Shown: positions 8,711 through 16,681 of the stretch, in pieces
Position numbering within the stretch: position 1 is the first letter of the stretch
Layout: each line of letters opens with the position of its first letter
Assembly (NCBI RefSeq): GCF_013019105.1
Contig: NZ_BLTE01000001.1
Coordinates: 372,001 to 436,000 of the forward strand
Direction of reading: 5' to 3'
Length of the DNA: 64,000 nt
Source: Fundidesulfovibrio magnetotacticus
GTDB lineage: Bacteria > Desulfobacterota > Desulfovibrionia > Desulfovibrionales > Desulfovibrionaceae
The notes under the pieces: generated by a model
What the model saw: only the letters and a program-made list of their open reading frames with translations
What the model was told of the DNA's origin: nothing
Databases searched by the model: none
Translations under genes and position numbers: made by a program

Positions 8711-8963
8711 ATCTGGAAACAGAGAGGAACTCCAGTCCCTCGCCGCCCTCCCCGACGAGGCCGTCGACACCTCGGACATCCCCGAGGTTTCCGAATTCGA
8801 AGGCTCCGTGCGCGGGCGGTTCTTCCGCCCCCTCAAGAAGTCCGTGACCATCCGGCTGGACGCCGACGTACTGGAATACCTGCGCGCGATCGGACCCGGC
8901 TACCAGACCCGGATCAACAGCATCCTGCGCGACTACATGGCCGCGCGCGCCAGGTCCGCGTAG
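8697..8963 (+). CDS. brnA: BrnA family antitoxin
   Basis: 88 residues. An acidic N-terminal half (DEAVDTSDIPEVSEFEGS) is followed by the family's DNA-binding C-terminus: KKSVTIRLDADVLEYLRAIGPGYQTRINSILRDYM. The N-terminal part normally wraps BrnT and the C-terminal domain dimerises and binds the operator. The ATG sits inside the end of brnT, and the AAAGGAAAC stretch within brnT serves as ribosome-binding site. The likely operator is the palindrome at 8392-8403. The pair appears intact, with no stop or frameshift. Confidence 0.9.
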   Translation: MSKAESGNREELQSLAALPDEAVDTSDIPEVSEFEGSVRGRFFRPLKKSVTIRLDADVLEYLRAIGPGYQTRINSILRDYMAARARSA

Positions 8964-8987
8964 CCGCCTGCCCGCCGCTCCCCCGCC

Positions 8988-10646
8988 TCACCACCCTGCC
9001 TGGTCCACCCCGTAGAAGTCGCCGTGGCCGGGGAAGACCATGGCCCGGCGTCCCTTGCGGGCCTGTTGGGCCATTGTCTCGCGCATGAGCGCGCGCAGCA
9101 TGGCCATCTCGCGGTGGAAGAGCGCCGAGTCGGCGTTGGTGTTGGTCAGGAGCGACTTGTGCACCGAGAGGGCCTCGCGCTCGCGCGGGGAGAGGCTGGC
9201 CGGGTCCAGCAGGTAGTCTCCCGTGAAGAGCACGCCCTGCTCGGGGCCGTAATAGAACACCTGCCCCGCCACGTGGCCGCCCAGGCTCTCCAGCGCCAGA
9301 AGCTCCAGGTCCGCCAGGCGCACGCGCCCCATTACCCGCAGCCCTCCCGCCTCGGCCGGAGCGCCCTCCCCCGCCGCCTCGAAGGGCTCGATGCGCGCGG
9401 GCGGCGTCAACCCCGTGAGACGCCCCACGAGCCGCGTGAAGGAGCGGTTGATGGCCGCCAGGGCGCTGCGCCCCAGGGTGCGGTCCTCCAGGGCGAAGAC
9501 GCGCTCGCACTCGGGGTGCATGAACACCCTGGCCCCGTAGCGCTCCTGGAGGCGGCCCGCCCAGCCCGCGTGGTCGGCGTCGGGGTGGGTGGCCAGCACG
9601 GCGTCCACGCGCGCGGGGTCGAAGCCGTGGGCCGCCATCCAGGCCATCACGTCCTCGAAGAAGATGCCGAAGTTGGTGTCCAGGAAGGCCAGGCCGCCGG
9701 GGTGGCGCAGGAGGTAGCTGTTGGCGCCCTCCGGGCAGGCCAGCATGTAGAGCGATACGAGGGGCGTGAGCGGCACGGGGCCGGTGAGGCGCAGCGTGAA
9801 GTTGGGCCCCGTGGCCCCCACGGCCATGGCCGCCAGGCGCAGGATGTCCGCGAAGGTCTCCGAGGCGGCCAGGGCCTCGCCCGAGGCCCCCGAGGCCCGG
9901 CGGAACTCGGCCAGGGCCTGGCGCATCTCCCGCGAGGTGTTGAAAAGCTCCTCCAGCCCGCTCATGCGCTCGGGCGGAAGCACCGAACGCAGCTTGAAGA
10001 GGAAGGCCTCCACCTCGGAGAAGCCCAGGGCCGCGTCCACGTCGGCGTCGTCGCCGCCGCGCCAGAGCACGTGGTAGTGGTAGCCCGCCCGGGTCATCTC
10101 GCCCAGGAGTTCCGAGACGCGCCCCGCCCCGCGCAGCGACACCGAGGCCTCGGCCATCTCCGGCTCCTGCCCGGAGTCGTAGCGCAGGTGGATCACGTTG
10201 GCCTCCAGCGCCCGAAAGCGTTCGGCCAGCTCGGCCAGGGTTCCCGGCCGGTTGCGCAGGGCCACCTTGAAGCAGAGCACGCCGTCCAGGTCCGTGATGA
10301 GCGCGGGCTCGGCCTCCCGGTCCGCCGGGGCGTCCAGGTAGCCCCGGGCCGCCAGGCGGTCCAGGAGCTTGCCCGCGCGCTGGGCCTGGGGCAGGGACAC
10401 GGCCAGGTCCACACGGTGGGGGTGTTCGCCCCGGTCGTAGACCAGGCGTTCGATGTTGGCCCCCAGCGTCGAGGCCAGGCTGGCCAGATCGGCCAGCGCG
10501 CCCGGCCTGTCGGGCAGGTTCACGGCCAGCTCCGCCCGCCAGCGGCCCTCGCGGCGCGCCAGGAAGGAGTCCCCGGCCCGTGCCTCGGACTGGACGGGAT
10601 TGCACGCGTCCCCAGCCTGCGCTAACATGTTCTTTTGCACTTCCAT
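8988..10646 (-). CDS. ACT-ACT-metallo-beta-lactamase fold fusion protein
   Basis: 552 residues. Two ACT-like regulatory domains at the N-terminus (about 30-105, ELAVNLPDRPGALADLASL; about 115-195, FKVALRNRPGTLAELAERF) bind small ligands such as amino acids in other proteins. A helical linker follows. The C-terminal half is a metallo-beta-lactamase-fold hydrolase with the metal motif H354-P-D356-A-D358-H359, the variant with Asp in place of the second His that is also seen in ComEC-like proteins; later metal ligands are plausible in GGHVAGQVFYY, LFTGDYLL and FPGHGDF. The start at MEVQKN (GAGGG just upstream) is preferred; MLAQAG seven codons on is an alternative. It is divergent from the thioesterase gene. 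Substrate unknown. Confidence 0.78.
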   Translation of the reverse strand: MEVQKNMLAQAGDACNPVQSEARAGDSFLARREGRWRAELAVNLPDRPGALADLASLASTLGANIERLVYDRGEHPHRVDLAVSLPQAQRAGKLLDRLAARGYLDAPADREAEPALITDLDGVLCFKVALRNRPGTLAELAERFRALEANVIHLRYDSGQEPEMAEASVSLRGAGRVSELLGEMTRAGYHYHVLWRGGDDADVDAALGFSEVEAFLFKLRSVLPPERMSGLEELFNTSREMRQALAEFRRASGASGEALAASETFADILRLAAMAVGATGPNFTLRLTGPVPLTPLVSLYMLACPEGANSYLLRHPGGLAFLDTNFGIFFEDVMAWMAAHGFDPARVDAVLATHPDADHAGWAGRLQERYGARVFMHPECERVFALEDRTLGRSALAAINRSFTRLVGRLTGLTPPARIEPFEAAGEGAPAEAGGLRVMGRVRLADLELLALESLGGHVAGQVFYYGPEQGVLFTGDYLLDPASLSPREREALSVHKSLLTNTNADSALFHREMAMLRALMRETMAQQARKGRRAMVFPGHGDFYGVDQAGW

Positions 10647-10743
10647 GACCCTCGCTCGGCTTCCCCGATGCCCTCGACGGGCGTCCCGGACGGGGGCAGA
10701 CAGCGCCCCCGTCGCGCACGGAGGCCGCACCGGAGCACTCCCA

Positions 10744-11235
10744 ATGGACGATCGGCCCGCGCTTGGCAAGCCCGTCTCGGCCAGCCGCACGGAACTCTCC
10801 CTGGCCATGCTGCCCCAGGACGCCAACCCCTACGGCTCCATCCACGGCGGCGTGATCCTGAAAAACATGGACGCCGCCGCCGCCATGGCCGCCATGCGCC
10901 ATTGCCGGGGCAACGCCGTGACCGTGGCCATGGACGGCGTGAGCTTCCTGGCTCCCTCCCGCGTGGGCGAACTGGTCACCTTCCGGGCCCAGGTGAACCA
11001 CGTGGGCCGCACCTCCATGGAAGTGGGCGTACGCGTGGAGTCCGAGAACCTCTTCACCGGCGAGGTGCGCCACACGGCCTCGGCCTACCTGACTTTCGTG
11101 GCCCTGGACGTGTCCGGCAAGCCCTCCCCGGCCCCGCCCCTCGTGCTGGAGACCGACGACGAGCGCCGCCGCTTCGCCCAGGCCGAAGAACGACGCCGCA
11201 CAAGACGCTGCTGCGTGCTCCACCAGGGAGCCTGA
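10744..11235 (+). CDS. Hotdog-fold acyl-CoA thioesterase (YciA/BACH-like)
   Basis: 163 residues with the acyl-CoA thioesterase signature DANPYGSIHGGVILKNMD, in which the Asp/Asn and the Gly-rich loop build the active site at the dimer interface, followed by VTVAMDGVSFLAPSRVGE and TSMEVGVRVESE typical of the hotdog sheet. Enzymes of this class hydrolyse short- to long-chain acyl-CoA in the cytosol. The C-terminal ~35 residues are a charged tail. GGAG lies 8 bases upstream of the ATG. The divergent neighbour on the left starts at 10646, leaving a 97-base shared promoter region. Confidence 0.87.
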   Translation: MDDRPALGKPVSASRTELSLAMLPQDANPYGSIHGGVILKNMDAAAAMAAMRHCRGNAVTVAMDGVSFLAPSRVGELVTFRAQVNHVGRTSMEVGVRVESENLFTGEVRHTASAYLTFVALDVSGKPSPAPPLVLETDDERRRFAQAEERRRTRRCCVLHQGA

Positions 11236-11357
11236 CGGCCTGAGGGGCACCTCTCCGAAGGCGGGACCCGCCCGCCTTGCGGGCTGCCAGTGTCGCAGCC
11301 TCACAATCCGTCAACACGAATTGCCAAGGCAAGCATCGTAACTCGTTGATTTTAATT

Positions 11358-11383
11358 TTGAAAAACATCTTCATGTTTTTCAA
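11358..11383. repeat. AT-rich inverted repeat between convergent genes
   Basis: A perfect 11-base inverted repeat (TTGAAAAACAT / ATGTTTTTCAA) with a CTTC loop, in a strikingly AT-rich 158-base gap between two convergent genes. It may act as a bidirectional terminator, but no U-run follows the stem on either strand, so a protein-binding site is also possible. Confidence 0.5.
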
Positions 11384-11393
11384 GATCGCGACA

Positions 11394-12647
11394 CTAGGCG
11401 TCCTGGTCCCTGAGGATGTCGTAGGCGATGTTCAGAAGCTTGGCCCGTTCCGAAAACAGGGCCTGCACCTCCTCGCCAAGGGTGCTCGCCTGGTCCGGGT
11501 GGTTGGCCTTCATGCCCGCGATGTAGGCCTTGCGGACCTCGCCGGGCGTCGCGCCGGGGGGCACACCAAGGATGCGCCGCGCCCACTCCCGGTCCTTAAC
11601 GTCCCGCGAGCCCTCCAGGCCCGCGCCATCGCGCCCGGAGCCTCCCGTTCGGGAGGAGTCCGCGCGCGGCCCCTGCCCGTCGTTGCGCCGACGCTCTCCG
11701 GCCCGGCCGCGCTCCGCTTCGGCGCGGCGGCGTTCCGCCTCGGCGCGCAGGCGCTCCTCGCGCACTTCCTCCCGGCGCATGCGCACGAAGCGCTCCCTGT
11801 CGGCGCGCAGCCAGTCCTCGTCGGTTCTGCGCCTGACCTCCCGCTCGCGGACCTGCCGGGCGTCGTCCGGGGCGAAGCGCACGCGGTCGCGCTCCGGCGC
11901 GGCTTCGCCCCCCGCCTCGGAGGCAGCCACGCCCCGGCGCGCGCGCACGTTGGGCCTGGGCTGGCGCTTGCGCGCCCGCGCCAGCGCGGCCAGGGCCGCC
12001 ACGCCCAGGAAGACGGCCAGCATGGCCAGGGATTCGGGGCGCAGCGCCACGCGCAGGGCCTCGGGCAGGCGCGACGCCGGGCCCGGGGCCACGCCGGGGG
12101 GCGCAGAAGCCGGGGCCTGGGCGACCTCGCGCGGGGCTTCGCCCATGCGGGAGACCGGAACCCGGGACGCCCCGGCCGGATCGCCCGCGCCACCCTGGAC
12201 GCCCATGCGGCGTGGGTCGTCCGGGGCCATGGCCCCGGGCCGCTCCCATGGCCGCGAGGGGGCCGGAGGCGGCGCGGGACGCCGCCAGTCGCCCTGGGGA
12301 CCGGGAGGCGGCGCGAACGTCGGGCCGGGAACCTGGTCGGGCCGGGGACCGGGAACGGCGCGCGCTCCCGGAGCCATGCCCTCCGGCACGGGGCGTCCCG
12401 CGAGTCCCGGAGCGGGGGGGACGGGCCTTGGCCCCGACGGGCCGGGGCGCACCTCGCGCGGCGGCGGAGGCGGAGGTCCGAAAGGTCCTTCTCCGGGCGC
12501 GCCCCCGCCTCCGGGCAGGCGTCCCTCGCCGGGCCGCGCCTGGGCCAGGAGCACGGTCTCGCCGGGCTGGCTCCGGGCCGCCCCCGGGGACAGGATCAAC
12601 GCAGACGCCAGGGCGAGCAGCAGGGCGATGCGGACGCGCGGCTTCAT
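11394..12647 (-). CDS. Membrane-anchored J-domain protein (DnaJ-like, C-terminal J domain)
   Basis: 417 residues. The start MKPRVRIALLLALASAL gives a signal peptide; GAAAGGAC lies just before the ATG. Residues ~25-210 are a Pro/Gly-rich, low-complexity exported segment. A membrane helix follows (about 213-236, SLAMLAVFLGVAALAALARA), then basic residues (RKRQPRPNVRARRG), placing the rest in the cytosol. A Glu/Arg-rich predicted coiled coil leads to a C-terminal J domain (about 350-417) with the HPD motif at H383 (KANHPDQAS). J domains stimulate the ATPase of DnaK/Hsp70, so this protein probably recruits DnaK to the inner membrane. The client is unknown. It is divergent from the TtcA-like gene. 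Confidence 0.75.
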   Translation of the reverse strand: MKPRVRIALLLALASALILSPGAARSQPGETVLLAQARPGEGRLPGGGGAPGEGPFGPPPPPPREVRPGPSGPRPVPPAPGLAGRPVPEGMAPGARAVPGPRPDQVPGPTFAPPPGPQGDWRRPAPPPAPSRPWERPGAMAPDDPRRMGVQGGAGDPAGASRVPVSRMGEAPREVAQAPASAPPGVAPGPASRLPEALRVALRPESLAMLAVFLGVAALAALARARKRQPRPNVRARRGVAASEAGGEAAPERDRVRFAPDDARQVREREVRRRTDEDWLRADRERFVRMRREEVREERLRAEAERRRAEAERGRAGERRRNDGQGPRADSSRTGGSGRDGAGLEGSRDVKDREWARRILGVPPGATPGEVRKAYIAGMKANHPDQASTLGEEVQALFSERAKLLNIAYDILRDQDA

Positions 12648-12713
12648 GTCCTTTCGCGTACCATAATCCGCCGCGCCCGGCCATGGCCTCCCGGGGCCAT
12701 GCCGGAGCGGGCC

Positions 12714-12742
12714 TTGAGATCGGCGCCGGTTTGGACTAGAGC
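12714..12742 (+). promoter_or_regulatory. Candidate sigma-70 promoter for the TtcA-like gene
   Basis: TTGAGA (12714-12719), a 17-base spacer, and TAGAGC (12737-12742), seven bases before the ATG at 12749. The -35 is good, the -10 is weak, and the distance to the ATG would make the transcript nearly leaderless. It sits in the 101-base gap between two divergent genes. Confidence 0.25.
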
Positions 12743-12748
12743 CCGCCC

Positions 12749-13555
12749 ATGTCATTCCTGCGAGTTCGAGAGGAAAAGTCCACCTTCGCCCAGAAGGTCT
12801 GCGTGGGCCGCGTGGGCAAGCTCATGCGCCAGACCGCCATGATCGGCCCCGGGGCGCGCGTGGGCGTGGCCGTGTCCGGCGGCGTGGACAGCTTCGTGTT
12901 GCTCAACGTGCTGCGCCTGCGCCAGCGCATCGTGCCCTTCCGGTTCGACCTGCTGGCCCTGCACGTGAACCCGGGGTTCGATCCCGCTTCCCACGCCCCC
13001 CTGGCGGACTGGTGCGCCGGAAAGGGCCTGGCCCTGCACGCCGAAACCACCGACCACGGCCCCCGCGCCCACTCCCCGGAGAACCGCAAGGCCTCGGCCT
13101 GCTTCTACTGCGCCATGCTCCGGCGCACGCGCCTGTTCCAACTCTGCGAGGCCTACGGGCTCACCCACCTGGCCATGGGCCATAACGCCGACGACCTGGC
13201 CGCCACCTTTTTCATGAATGTCTTCCAGACCGGCAGGGTGCAGGGCCTCTCCCCCCGCGAGCCCTTCTTCCAGGGCAGGCTGGTGATGATCCGTCCCATC
13301 CTCACCGTGGAGAAGGACCACATCAAGCGCGCCGCCCGGCAATGGGGGCTCCCCATCTGGTCCAACCCCTGCCCCTCGGCGGGGGCCACGCGCCGCTCCG
13401 ACTTCGAGGACTGGCTCAAGGAGATGTATGCCCGGGACAAACGCTACCGGGCCAACGTCTTCGGGGCGCTCACGCGCTGGCAGGTTCCTGAGGGCCCGGC
13501 GGACGGCGCTCCTCGGGCCGCCGGACGGGAGCCGGACCACTCCGGCGAGGCCTGA
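12749..13555 (+). CDS. TtcA/TtuA-family tRNA 2-thiolation PP-loop ATPase
   Basis: 268 residues. The PP-loop SGGVDS (residues 43-48) binds and adenylates ATP-activated tRNA. A Cys pair in CFYCAML and a third Cys in NPCPSAG match the three-Cys [4Fe-4S] arrangement of TtcA/TtuA, which thiolates cytidine 32 or, in TtuA, ribothymidine 54 of tRNA. GHNADDLAATFFMN is the conserved ATP/tRNA segment. The protein lacks the N- and C-terminal zinc ribbons of typical TtuA, favouring the TtcA side, though it is shorter than E. coli TtcA. The last ~25 residues are a low-complexity tail. The next gene begins 96 bases downstream. Confidence 0.8.
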   Translation: MSFLRVREEKSTFAQKVCVGRVGKLMRQTAMIGPGARVGVAVSGGVDSFVLLNVLRLRQRIVPFRFDLLALHVNPGFDPASHAPLADWCAGKGLALHAETTDHGPRAHSPENRKASACFYCAMLRRTRLFQLCEAYGLTHLAMGHNADDLAATFFMNVFQTGRVQGLSPREPFFQGRLVMIRPILTVEKDHIKRAARQWGLPIWSNPCPSAGATRRSDFEDWLKEMYARDKRYRANVFGALTRWQVPEGPADGAPRAAGREPDHSGEA

Positions 13556-13651
13556 TCGCGCCCCGGCCGCCGCCTTCCTGCTCACCCCTGGACGGCCGCG
13601 CCGCGCCGTGGCAGAACGCCCGGAGCCACCCGCCAAGGACGGCCATCCGCC

Positions 13652-14569
13652 ATGCCCACGCCCTCACGCTTCGAAATCTTCCGCGACGACCACGGCCGCT
13701 ACCGCCGCGTGTCCCCCAGAAAGGGCCTGGCCCTGGCCGCCGTCGTCTTCCTGGTTCTGGTGGCGGCGGGCAACGTCTGGTGGTTCGCGGCATCGCTCAC
13801 CCGCCCCGCCCTGGAAGACGACACGGAGGAACGCCGCCGCCTGTCCTCCCTGCGCGGCCCATCCCTGGAACACATCGAGGCCCGCGCCCGGGAGATCGCC
13901 GAGGGAGTGGCGCGCCTCAAGGAGGGCGAGGAGAGGTTCGACGCCCTCGTCACCCTGGACAAGGAAGCCGCCAGGGCCATCCGGGAGGCCCGCGCCGCCC
14001 TGGGAGGGCAGCAGGGGGACGAAAGCCCGGGGGACATCCTCACGCGCATGGAGATGCGCGCGGCCTTCGCCAGGGCCATGAACCGCCCCGTGAAGCTCGC
14101 CGTGACCGACGGAACCGCCATCATGGCCCTGCTGCCCACGGGCGGGCAGCCCATGGGGGCCGCTCCCGACGCCTGGCCCGTGCGCGGCGTGCTCTCTTCG
14201 GAGTTCGGGGCGAGGCTCTCGCCCTTCGCCGGGCAGGAGGAGTTCCACAAGGGCGTGGACATCATGGCCCCGGCCGGATCGCCCGTGCGCGCGCCCGCGC
14301 CCGGGGTGGTCACCTTCGCGGGGCGCGACGCAGAGGGTTCCCTGGCCCTGGTGCTGGACCACGGCGGCGGCTACACAACGCTCTTCTCCCACCTCCAGGG
14401 CCTGGACGCCAAGGCCGGAGACCCCGTGCTCCGGGGCCAGGCCATCGCCTCCGTGGGCACCGAGGGGCGCTCCACCGGGCCGCACCTGCACTACGAGGTG
14501 CGCCTCTTCGGCGTTCCCGTGAACCCGGCCCCCTACCTGGGCCAGGCCCCCCGGGCCGCCCAGCCCTGA
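13652..14569 (+). CDS. M23-family peptidase (LytM-like), membrane-anchored
   Basis: 305 residues. The N-terminal ~20 residues and a membrane helix (about 25-47, LALAAVVFLVLVAAGNVWWF) anchor it in the inner membrane; a coiled-coil-like region (65-130) follows. The C-terminal M23 domain has zinc ligands H199 and D203 (HKGVD) and the H278-L-H280 motif (PHLHYEV), so it should be a catalytically competent peptidoglycan endopeptidase. An alternative is a regulator of cell-wall amidases like EnvC, but those lack the zinc ligands. It lies upstream of the flagellar operon, separated by 231 bases that hold no gene. Confidence 0.87.
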   Translation: MPTPSRFEIFRDDHGRYRRVSPRKGLALAAVVFLVLVAAGNVWWFAASLTRPALEDDTEERRRLSSLRGPSLEHIEARAREIAEGVARLKEGEERFDALVTLDKEAARAIREARAALGGQQGDESPGDILTRMEMRAAFARAMNRPVKLAVTDGTAIMALLPTGGQPMGAAPDAWPVRGVLSSEFGARLSPFAGQEEFHKGVDIMAPAGSPVRAPAPGVVTFAGRDAEGSLALVLDHGGGYTTLFSHLQGLDAKAGDPVLRGQAIASVGTEGRSTGPHLHYEVRLFGVPVNPAPYLGQAPRAAQP

Positions 14570-14773
14570 AGCCCCCTCCCTGCGGCCCCGATACGGCGCT
14601 CCACGAGGACGGGGGCGCGACTGCCGCTGCGGGCGGCAAACCGCCCCGCGCCGCGCCGCGCCTTCCAGGAGCGCACCGGGGCCTCCCCCGGCCTCGACGG
14701 AAGCCCCGAAGCGACCCCGGCCGGACGCTCCCGCGCGAACCGCTTCGCCCATGACGCCGCCCTGTCCGCCGTC

Positions 14774-14789
14774 TGGCCCGCCTCTTGCT
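14774..14789 (+). promoter_or_regulatory. Candidate sigma-54 promoter before fliR
   Basis: TGGCCC-N5-TTGCT matches the RpoN consensus (TGGCAC-N5-TTGCW) with correct GG-GC spacing of 12 (14775 and 14787). It is the only such match I see ahead of the flagellar operon. The predicted transcription start (~14800) falls right at the fliR ATG, so the transcript would be leaderless, which weakens the call. Confidence 0.35.
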
Positions 14790-14800
14790 AAGGTTGGGGC

Positions 14801-15586
14801 ATGGAACTCTTCAATCTCCAGGCCTCGCAGTTTTACGGGTTCATCCTCACGCTCATGCGCGTGAGCCTGGTGGTGTTCTTGCTGCCGTTCTTCGGCGCGG
14901 GCACGGTGCCCAACGCCATCAAGGGGGCCTTCTGCATGGTGCTCACCCTGGCGATCTTCCCCCGGCTGTCGTTTCCGGGTTCGCTCATGCCCCTCTCGGT
15001 GCTGGGCCTTTCGCTCATGTTACTGGGCGAGCTGGCCCTGGGCCTGGTGCTGGACATCATCATCCGCCTGCTCTTCGCCGCCGTGATGACCGGGGGGCAC
15101 ATGATGGGCTTCGCCATGGGATTCGCCATGATGAACGTGCTCGACCCCATGACGGGCCTCTCCGAATCGGTGACGGCCCAGTTCCTTTACCAGTGCACGC
15201 TCATGATCTTCCTGGGGCTCAACGGGCACCTCTTCCTGCTCACGGGGCTGGCCGAGAGCTTCGTGCTGGTGCCGCCGGGGGGGCTCTTCATCACGCCCGC
15301 CCTGGCGCAGTCCATGCTGGCCTTCTCGGCGCAGATCTTCGTGCTGGCGGTGAAGATCAGCGCCCCGGTGGTGGCCTCGCTCTTCCTGGTGGACCTGGCC
15401 CTGGCCCTGATCTCCCGCGCGGCCCCGCAGATGAACGTGATCCAGGTGGGCTTCCCGCTCAAGGTGGGCGTCGGTTTTTTGTTCTTCACGCTCACGCTCA
15501 CGGCGCTCTCCCACTTCGTGGGCGACTACATCGCGGAGCTGGGCCCCATGTACCACACCGTCATGAACCGGCCCCTGGCCAGGTAG
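14801..15586 (+). CDS. fliR: Flagellar biosynthesis protein FliR
   Basis: 261 residues, the usual length. It is an integral membrane component of the flagellar type III export gate (FliPQR core). Several hydrophobic helices alternate with short loops (LTLMRVSLVVFLLPFFGAG, LLGELALGLVLDIIIRLLFAAV, GGHMMGFAMGFAMM, and a C-terminal VGFLFFTLTLTALSHFVGDYI). The N-terminal R-V...P-F-F-G pattern is typical of FliR. It opens a run of nine same-strand genes with short gaps or overlaps; flhB begins 6 bases after its stop. An AGG with GGGG lies upstream of the ATG. Confidence 0.95.
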   Translation: MELFNLQASQFYGFILTLMRVSLVVFLLPFFGAGTVPNAIKGAFCMVLTLAIFPRLSFPGSLMPLSVLGLSLMLLGELALGLVLDIIIRLLFAAVMTGGHMMGFAMGFAMMNVLDPMTGLSESVTAQFLYQCTLMIFLGLNGHLFLLTGLAESFVLVPPGGLFITPALAQSMLAFSAQIFVLAVKISAPVVASLFLVDLALALISRAAPQMNVIQVGFPLKVGVGFLFFTLTLTALSHFVGDYIAELGPMYHTVMNRPLAR

Positions 15587-15592
15587 GCGACC

Positions 15593-16663
15593 ATGGCTGA
15601 GCGCGACCCGTCAAAAACCGAACGAGCGACCCCGAAACGCCGCAACGAAGCGCGCGACAAGGGGTCGGTGCCCAAAAGCCAGGAACTGCCAAAGATGCTC
15701 GTGCTCCTGGCGGGCATGGTGGCCTCCAGCATGGCCATCGGCGTCTACGAGCGCGAACTGCGAGACATCTTCCGCTTCTTCCTCTCCGAGGGCCTGCGCA
15801 TGGAGGTGACGCTCAACACCGCGCACAACCTCCTGCTGGAACTCTCCTGGCGTCTGGCAAAGATGCTCCTGCCCACCTTCCTGCTCCTGGCGGGCACGGC
15901 CTATGTGGTGATGCGCATCCAGGTGGGCCAGATCTGGGTGCTGCCGTGGCAGAACTTCCAGTGGAGCCAGTTCTTCAACCCCATGGCGGGCGTCCAGAAG
16001 CTCCTGCTGGACAAGCAGACCCTGATCCGCCTGGGCAAGCAGGTGCTCATGGCCCTGGCCATCGGCATCGCCCCCTACATCGTGCTCAAGCGCGAGTTCG
16101 GCAACATGCTGCCCCTGTTCTACACCGACGCCTACGGCATGGCGGCCTTCATCCTCTCCAACGCCATGAGCATGCTCTGGTACACCATGCTCCCCATGGT
16201 GATCATCGCGGCGGCCGACACCTGGTACACGCGCTGGGACTACGAGGAAAACCTCAAGATGACCAAGAGCGAGGTGAAGGACGAGCGCCGCAACGTGGAA
16301 GGCGACCCCGAAGTGAAGCAGCAGCAGCGCCAGAAGATGTTCCAGGTGATGGGCAAGCGCATGCTCAAGAACGTCCCCAAGGCCGACGTGGTGATCACCA
16401 ACCCCACCCACATCGCCGTGGCCCTGCAGTATAACCCCCTGTTCGCCCCGGCCCCCATCGTGTTGGCCAAGGGCGCGGACCACCTGGCCCAGAAAATCAA
16501 GGAAATCGCCCGGGAGAACGGCGTGCCCATCCGCGAGAACGTTCCCCTGGCACGGGCATTGTATAAGGAAGCGGACGTGGGGGAGACCATCCCCGAGGCT
16601 CTCTTCCAGGCAGTGGCCGCAGTGCTGGCCCAGCTGGACAAGTTCCGCAACCGCGGGCGTTAA
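15593..16663 (+). CDS. flhB: Flagellar biosynthesis protein FlhB
   Basis: 356 residues. FlhB is the export-gate subunit that switches substrate class from rod/hook to filament proteins. The N-terminus has the typical cytosolic lead (KTERATPKRRNEARDKGSVPKS), then four membrane helices, and a cytosolic domain with the self-cleavage motif N270-P-T-H (VITNPTHIAVAL), so autoproteolysis should be intact. The C-terminal part (ARALYKEADVGETIPEALFQAVAAVLA) matches the family. It lies between fliR and flhA. Confidence 0.96.
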   Translation: MAERDPSKTERATPKRRNEARDKGSVPKSQELPKMLVLLAGMVASSMAIGVYERELRDIFRFFLSEGLRMEVTLNTAHNLLLELSWRLAKMLLPTFLLLAGTAYVVMRIQVGQIWVLPWQNFQWSQFFNPMAGVQKLLLDKQTLIRLGKQVLMALAIGIAPYIVLKREFGNMLPLFYTDAYGMAAFILSNAMSMLWYTMLPMVIIAAADTWYTRWDYEENLKMTKSEVKDERRNVEGDPEVKQQQRQKMFQVMGKRMLKNVPKADVVITNPTHIAVALQYNPLFAPAPIVLAKGADHLAQKIKEIARENGVPIRENVPLARALYKEADVGETIPEALFQAVAAVLAQLDKFRNRGR

Positions 16664-16681
16664 GGGAAAGGTGTCAAAATC

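Noticed and set aside
8429-8963. Whether the small BrnT/BrnA frames mark a larger mobile island
   Set aside because: No integrase, terminal repeats or change in base composition around them; flanking genes look like ordinary chromosome.
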